From Actinomycetota bacterium (GTDB lineage: Bacteria; Actinomycetota; Actinomycetes; Mycobacteriales; Mycobacteriaceae): 64,000 nucleotides of DNA. The DNA lies in contig JAFDWN010000024.1 of the NCBI GenBank assembly GCA_018268465.1, forward strand, positions 1 through 64,000, written 5' to 3'. The notes under the pieces are model-generated. The model was not told the origin of the DNA. It ran no database searches and saw only the letters and a list, made by a program, of their open reading frames with translations. Position numbers and translations under genes: made by a program. Shown piece after piece: positions 59,230 through 64,000 of the stretch (position 1 is the first letter of the stretch; every line of letters begins with the position of its first letter).

Positions 59230-60492
59230 GTGATCACCACGGCACGGTTCGGCCTCCTGCGAGGGATCCCGCACGGCCCAGTACGGCGCAGGTCCAGAAT
59301 CGCCGCCATCGCGGCGGTGTGCGGGCTGATGGCCTCCTGTGCGGCGGCGCCGCACACCGCGCCCGCGCCGCCGCCCCCGGTCGACGGCCAGGTGACCCCT
59401 CTGCTCGACCGCACGTTGTCTGCCCCGCGGTGGTTCACCGGCACCGACGGTGAGGTTCACCTGGTCTACGAGCTGATGCTCACCAACGTCGCACCGGCGG
59501 CGGTCACCCTCAGCGCGGTGGAGGTGCGCGATGCCGATTCGGATACCACGCTGATTCGCCTGACCGATGACGCCCTTCGGGCGGCGACCTCGCTCGCGGC
59601 GGCACCGGACACACCGACCACACTGATGCCGTCGTCATCGGTCGGCGTCGTGTGGCTCGACATCCCGCTGGGCGCCGCGGCCGTACCCACCGCGGTCACC
59701 CATCGGCTGACCATCGATCCCCCGGCCGGGCTGGCGGCGTCGGAGATCGCACTGACGTTCGGCGGCATGCCGGTGGACGTGGACCAACGGCCGCCGGTCA
59801 CCATCGGTGCGCCATTGGCGGGCCAGGAGTGGGTAGCGCTCGGCAGCTGCTGTGACGGCCCGCACCGCCGCGCACCGTATCCGATCGACGGGCGGTGGTA
59901 TCTGGCCCAGCGGTTCGCGATCGACTTCAATCAGCTCGACGCCCAGCACCGTCCCGGTGTCGGTGACCCGCTGTCGCCCAGCAGTTTCCCCACCTTCGGC
60001 CAGCCCGTCTACGCGGTCGCCGACGGTACCGTCGTCGCAGCAGTGGACGGCAATCCGGATCTTCGGGTCAACGAGGCCCGCGAAGAGCCGACGCCGGCCA
60101 ACGCCGGGGGAAATCGGGTGGTGATCGACATCGGCGACGGGCGCTTCGCCGTCTACGCCCACCTGCACCGGGACAGCATCTCGGTGCGGGAGGGCGATCG
60201 GGTGACGCGCGGACTGCACATCGCCGATGTGGGCAGCTCCGGCACCTCGGGCGGGCCCCATCTGCACTTCCAGGTGACCGACCAACCCTCCGTCGTCCGC
60301 GCTGACGGACTGCCCTATGCGTTCGACACGTTCGAACTCACCGGCCAGACCCCGCCCCTGGCCGAGATGTTGCGTTACTACGACACGCTGGATCCCATTC
60401 CCATCAGTACCGGCAACAGCGGGCCGCGGCATGGAGAACTGCCGCTCTCACGCGATGTCGTGACCTTTCCTGCCCGGCAAGGCGGGCAGTAG
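59230..60492 (+). CDS. Lipoprotein M23-family peptidase, possibly degenerate
   Basis: This protein has about 420 residues. A hydrophobic stretch ends in the lipobox-like MASC (Cys37), giving a predicted lipoprotein. A beta-sandwich domain follows, then an M23 LytM domain at about 220-350 with VVIDIGDGRFAVYAHLHRDS and SSGTSGGPHLHFQV (His344, His346). The first zinc-ligand position in the HxxxD motif is Arg (RFAID, Arg228). The GTG at 59230 with GAGG upstream is preferred; a GTG at 59200 is the alternative. It may act on or bind peptidoglycan. Confidence 0.83.
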   Translation: MITTARFGLLRGIPHGPVRRRSRIAAIAAVCGLMASCAAAPHTAPAPPPPVDGQVTPLLDRTLSAPRWFTGTDGEVHLVYELMLTNVAPAAVTLSAVEVRDADSDTTLIRLTDDALRAATSLAAAPDTPTTLMPSSSVGVVWLDIPLGAAAVPTAVTHRLTIDPPAGLAASEIALTFGGMPVDVDQRPPVTIGAPLAGQEWVALGSCCDGPHRRAPYPIDGRWYLAQRFAIDFNQLDAQHRPGVGDPLSPSSFPTFGQPVYAVADGTVVAAVDGNPDLRVNEAREEPTPANAGGNRVVIDIGDGRFAVYAHLHRDSISVREGDRVTRGLHIADVGSSGTSGGPHLHFQVTDQPSVVRADGLPYAFDTFELTGQTPPLAEMLRYYDTLDPIPISTGNSGPRHGELPLSRDVVTFPARQGGQ

Positions 60493-60499
60493 GACCTCG

Positions 60500-61354
60500 T
60501 CAGTCCTGGCGCGCGACGATCACGGGTGTGGAACTGCCCTGGGTGACGGCGGCGCTGACCGAACCGAGCAGCTTTCCCGTCAGTTCGCCGTGGCCGCGGG
60601 TGCCCACGACCACGAGTTGCGCGGATGCCGCCTCCTGGAGCAGATGGTGTGCGGGCCGGTCGGCAACCACCACGCGACGCACGCGAACGTCGGGATAGCG
60701 TTCCTGCCATCCGGCCAGGCGCTCGGCCAGGGCCTCGGCCGCCTCCGACTCGGGCTGTTCCCGACCGCCGTCACGGCAGGCATGTACCGCCACCAATTCG
60801 ACGCCGCGCCAAGAGGCTTCGTCGAATGCGGTCGCGGTGGCCAGTTCCGACGCGGGTGAGCCGTCGACACCCAACACGACCGGGGCGTCCGGGGGCGGCA
60901 ACTCGTCATGGATGACCGCGACCGGGCAATGCGCGTGATGAATCATTGCTGTGCTGAGCGAGCCGAACGACAGCCCCGGCAGCACCGACTCACCACGCCG
61001 CCCTACCACGATCAACCGCGCCTGATCGGACAGGCCGAGGAAGGTGGCCACGGGCGCGCCGGTGACGACCTTGGTTTCGATCTGTACGCCCGCGACGGCG
61101 TCGTTGGCCGCCTTGGCGGCTTCGTCCATCAGGCGGTGGGCGTGATCCTGTTGCGCGCGTAGTACTTCCGACGGTCCGGGTCCGGCCCAGCTGATCAACG
61201 ACGGACCGGGCGCCTCCGGGGAGACGGCATGCACAATGGTCAATCCGGTAGTGCGCATCGCCGCTTCGTGTGCGGCCCAGCGCACCGCCGAGGCAGCGGC
61301 CGCCGATCCGTCGTACCCCACCACAATGCTGAAATGGGCTGATAGATTGGGCAT
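60500..61354 (-). CDS. Tandem-domain universal stress protein
   Basis: This 284-residue protein has two USP domains (about 6-142 and 152-282). The first has GYDGSAAAASAVRWAAHEA and VVGRRGES...GSLS; the second has VDGSPASELATATAF and VVGTRGHGELTGKLLGSVSAAV, each with the G2xG9xGS ATP-binding pattern. The AAAGGAG ribosome binding site five bases before the ATG settles the start. It probably binds ATP during hypoxia or other stress, as mycobacterial USP homologues do. Confidence 0.93.
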   Translation of the reverse strand: MPNLSAHFSIVVGYDGSAAAASAVRWAAHEAAMRTTGLTIVHAVSPEAPGPSLISWAGPGPSEVLRAQQDHAHRLMDEAAKAANDAVAGVQIETKVVTGAPVATFLGLSDQARLIVVGRRGESVLPGLSFGSLSTAMIHHAHCPVAVIHDELPPPDAPVVLGVDGSPASELATATAFDEASWRGVELVAVHACRDGGREQPESEAAEALAERLAGWQERYPDVRVRRVVVADRPAHHLLQEAASAQLVVVGTRGHGELTGKLLGSVSAAVTQGSSTPVIVARQD

Positions 61355-61556
61355 TTCGCTCCTTTGCGCTCGCCGGGCCGGATCCACAGCCAGCGACCCG
61401 ATGACACGGTGACCGTCTGGTGGACCACTGAATGTCACGGTATGTCCCTGACCCAGCGCCCGGCACGAGGCGAAGTTCCCAGACCGGATGGCCGAAATGC
61501 CCTATTGGCGTGACCGGCCCCCGGCGCCCCCCGGAGCCCCGGTCACGCCGATGGAC

Positions 61557-63977
61557 TCAGCGGCCGAAGCCCGCGTCGCGCAATGCCTGCGCCATCGACC
61601 CGGTGGCGTTGTTCGAATCGCGACGACCAGAATTCCGGCCGCGATCCGGGTTTCGCCACTCCCCCTGTGCCCTGCCGCCGCCGTCACGAACCTTGAGACC
61701 GCCGTCACGGCCCTTGCCGCCGCCCTCGCGCGCCCTGCCGCCGCCGTCACGGCCCTTGCCGCCAGTCTCGCGACGCGGCGCACCGCCCCGGTCGGGCCGG
61801 TTGTTTTCGTCGCGCGGCGGCGCGTCCTTCATACGCAGGCTGAGGCCGATGCGCTGGCGCTCCACGTCCACGGCGACGACCTTCACCCGCACCACCTGTC
61901 CGGAGCGCACCACCTCGTGCGGGTCGGACACGAACCGGTCGGCCATCGCCGAGACGTGCACGAGGCCGTCCTGGTGCACCCCCACGTCGACGAACGCGCC
62001 GAACGCCGCGACGTTGGTGACCACACCCTCCAGGATCATGCCCACCTCGAGATCGGCCACTTTCTCCACGCCGGCGGCGAAGGTGGCGGTGGTGAATGCG
62101 GGCCGCGGATCTCGTCCCGGCTTCTCCAGTTCGGCGAGGATATCGGTCACCGTGGGGATCCCGAATCGCTCGTCGGCGAAATCGCCGGGTTTGAGCGTGC
62201 GCAGCGAGCGCTCGTCACCGATGAGTTCGGCGAGGCCGACGCCGGCCCGATCGAGGATCCTGCGCACCACCGGATAGGCCTCGGGGTGCACACCCGATGC
62301 GTCGAGAGGGTCGTCACCGCCGCTGATACGCAAGAAACCCGCGCACTGTTCGAAGGCCTTGGGCCCCAGCCGCGGGACGTCCAGCAATGCGCCGCGGCTG
62401 CGGAACGCTCCGGTCTTTTCGCGGTGGGCGACGATCGACTCGGCCAGGGATTCCGAGACCCCCGACACGCGCGCGAGCAGCGGCACGGACGCGGTGTTGA
62501 GGTCGACACCGACGGCGTTCACGGCGTCCTCGACCACCGCGGCCAGGCTGCGGGCGAGCACACCGGGGGTGACGTCGTGCTGGTACTGCCCGACACCGAT
62601 GGATTTGGGCTCGATCTTCACCAGCTCGGCCAGCGGATCCTGCAGCCGCCGGGCGATCGACACGGCGCCGCGCAGTGTCACGTCGAGGTCGGGCAACTCG
62701 TGGGATGCGTACGCCGACGCCGAGTACACCGACGCACCGGCCTCGCTGACCATCGCCTTGGCCGGAGCGGTGGCACCGGAGGCCCGGATGTCGGCGATCA
62801 GTTCACCCGCGAGCGCATCGGTCTCGCGGGACGCCGTCCCGTTGCCGACGGCGATCAGCTCGACGCCGTGGCGCGCGACGATCGCCGCCAGGGTTGCCTT
62901 GGCCGCATCCCACTGCTTCTGCGGGGCGTGGGGGTAGATCGCGCACGTGTCGATCACCTTCCCGGTGCCGTCGACGACCGCAACCTTCACCCCGGTGCGG
63001 AACCCGGGATCCAGCCCCAGCGTGGTGCGGGTGCCGGCGGGTGCCGCCAACAGGAGGTCCTTGAGGTTCTTGGCGAAGACCGTGACTGCGTCTTCCTCCG
63101 CGCGCTGCCGCACCCGGATACGCGCGTCGACCCGGGCGGAGATCATCAGTTTCGTTCGCCACGCCCACTCGACGGTGCCCGCCAGCCACGGCGTCGCCGC
63201 CGCCGGCGCGGTCAGGTCGATGCCGAGGGTCTGCGCGATCATCGCGTGGTACTGCGCGTCGTCGCCACCGTCGAAGGTCAGCGCCAGAGCTTCTTCCTTC
63301 TCGCCGCGCAGCACCGCGAGCACCCGGTGTGACGGCATGTCCTGCAGCGGCTCGGAGAACAGGAAGTAGTCCCGGAACTTCTGTCCCGCAGGGCTTTTCG
63401 CCGCATCATCCGACCAGGGCTCCGTGCGCAGGGTGCCCCCGGCCCAGAATCGCTCCCGGATGGATCCGACCAGCCCGGCATCTTCGGCGGCACGCTCGGC
63501 GAGGATGTGCCGTGCCCCCTCCAGCGCCGCCGCGGTGTCTGCGACACCATCGCCGAGGAATTCGGCGGCGACGTCGGCGGGGACCAGCGCCGGGTCGGCC
63601 AGCAGCCGATCGGCCAGGGGTTCGAGACCGGCTTCACGCGCGATCTGCGCCTTCGTGCGGCGTTTGGGCTTGTAGGGCAGGTAGATGTCCTCGATGCGCG
63701 ATTTGGTGTCGGCGGCCACCAGCGCGGCCCTCAATTCCTCGGTGAGTTTGCCCTGCTCCTCGATGGAGGCGAGTACCGCGGCCCGGCGTTCGTCCAATTC
63801 CCGCAGGTAGCGCAGCCGCTCCTCAAGGGTGCGGAGTGCGGCGTCGTCGAGGCTGCCGGTGGCTTCCTTGCGGTAGCGGGCGATGAAGGGGACGGTTGCC
63901 CCCTCGTCGAGCAGCCGGACGGCGGCGTCCACCTGCGACTGCCCCACGGCCAGTTCCTCGGCGAGGCGGACGTTCAC
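61557..63977 (-). CDS. tex: Tex-family RNA-binding transcription accessory protein
   Basis: In this 806-residue protein, order and motifs match Tex: N-terminal helical domains (QSQVDAAVRLLDEGATVPFIARYRKEATGSLDD), a YqgF-like fold (LDPGFRTGVKVAVVDGTGKV), helix-hairpin-helix repeats (LNTASVPLLARVSGVSESLAESIV), then an S1 RNA-binding domain (VGMILEGVVTNVAAFGAFVDVG). A Gly/Arg/Asp-rich tail follows (about 720-790) with repeated KGRDGG units. GTG start. The gene is complete inside the window. It acts in transcription and RNA metabolism; the exact target is unknown. Confidence 0.94.
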   Translation of the reverse strand: MNVRLAEELAVGQSQVDAAVRLLDEGATVPFIARYRKEATGSLDDAALRTLEERLRYLRELDERRAAVLASIEEQGKLTEELRAALVAADTKSRIEDIYLPYKPKRRTKAQIAREAGLEPLADRLLADPALVPADVAAEFLGDGVADTAAALEGARHILAERAAEDAGLVGSIRERFWAGGTLRTEPWSDDAAKSPAGQKFRDYFLFSEPLQDMPSHRVLAVLRGEKEEALALTFDGGDDAQYHAMIAQTLGIDLTAPAAATPWLAGTVEWAWRTKLMISARVDARIRVRQRAEEDAVTVFAKNLKDLLLAAPAGTRTTLGLDPGFRTGVKVAVVDGTGKVIDTCAIYPHAPQKQWDAAKATLAAIVARHGVELIAVGNGTASRETDALAGELIADIRASGATAPAKAMVSEAGASVYSASAYASHELPDLDVTLRGAVSIARRLQDPLAELVKIEPKSIGVGQYQHDVTPGVLARSLAAVVEDAVNAVGVDLNTASVPLLARVSGVSESLAESIVAHREKTGAFRSRGALLDVPRLGPKAFEQCAGFLRISGGDDPLDASGVHPEAYPVVRRILDRAGVGLAELIGDERSLRTLKPGDFADERFGIPTVTDILAELEKPGRDPRPAFTTATFAAGVEKVADLEVGMILEGVVTNVAAFGAFVDVGVHQDGLVHVSAMADRFVSDPHEVVRSGQVVRVKVVAVDVERQRIGLSLRMKDAPPRDENNRPDRGGAPRRETGGKGRDGGGRAREGGGKGRDGGLKVRDGGGRAQGEWRNPDRGRNSGRRDSNNATGSMAQALRDAGFGR
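61671..61770. repeat. Low-complexity repeat in the 3' end of tex
   Basis: The coding strand repeats a GGC-rich unit that yields KGRDGGGRAREGGGKGRDGG in the C-terminal tail. Several copies are near-identical at DNA level. Such tails are prone to slippage and usually bind RNA. Confidence 0.6.
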
Positions 63978-64000
63978 TGATCTGACGGTTGCGCTTCCGG

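Noticed and set aside
61488-63332. A 614-codon plus-strand open frame opposite tex
   Set aside because: The tex reading frame has every expected domain; the opposite frame is a shadow of GC-biased codons.
1-64000. CRISPR array, tRNA, rRNA, insertion sequence or prophage
   Set aside because: No regularly spaced identical repeats, cloverleaf-like or transposase/integrase sequences were found; the only long inverted repeat (47346-47402) has no coding partner.

Overview
The window is a 64 kb piece of a GC-rich actinobacterial chromosome, almost certainly a Mycobacterium/Mycolicibacterium-type organism. The evidence is a complete yrbE-mce operon with Mce-associated membrane genes, a cyclopropane mycolic acid synthase-like gene, an F420-type nitroreductase, many GTG starts, 1-4 base gene overlaps and numerous small secreted proteins. 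I see no tRNA, rRNA, CRISPR array, prophage or insertion sequence. Gene density is high, and only two gene-free stretches exceed 300 bases (44572-45133 and 48261-48782).

Layout. 1-13.4 kb: a TetR/F420-oxidoreductase divergent pair with two operators, a secreted serine protease, a lectin-LysM protein, an amine oxidase, a KhtTU-type K+/H+ antiporter, a sterol desaturase-like enzyme, a carboxylesterase, a paired SMR efflux system, an MFS carrier, a paired DUF202 membrane module and MalQ. 13.5-22 kb: cell-envelope signalling and proteolysis, with a PASTA-like secreted protein, a PknF-type Ser/Thr kinase, a two-component system with a Nudix enzyme, and a MoxR-DUF58-VWA-HtrA operon. 22-29.7 kb: lipid and small-molecule enzymes (metallo-beta-lactamase fold lactonase-like, SGNH esterase, mycolic acid cyclopropane synthase family, NTF2-like, acyl-CoA synthetase). 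29.7-46 kb: two Mam genes, secreted proteins, a TDT exporter, an ArsR-VOC operon, then the eight-gene yrbE-mce operon read leftward, with a divergent IclR regulator behind a 37-bp palindrome. 46-64 kb: MaoC, PadR, aldo/keto reductase, RhlE helicase, a five-gene signalling operon, acyl-CoA dehydrogenase, DUF1059, M23 lipoprotein, universal stress protein and Tex.

How they work together. The mce operon builds an envelope lipid/sterol importer; the Mam proteins, the acyl-CoA synthetase and the MaoC and acyl-CoA dehydrogenase genes are plausible partners, while the MceG ATPase is not in the window. The most unusual locus is 50158-56526. Here a GAF-GAF hybrid histidine kinase, a single-domain response regulator and a response-regulator/class III cyclase fusion are translationally coupled to an ATP-grasp peptide-ligase-like (PGM1-related) protein and followed closely by a methyltransferase. 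This looks like a phosphorelay and cyclic-nucleotide module wired to a peptide or amide ligase, and it is the best candidate for an undescribed system. A second recurring theme is a cysteine-paired extracellular module shared by two secreted proteins and the sensor domain of the Ser/Thr kinase.
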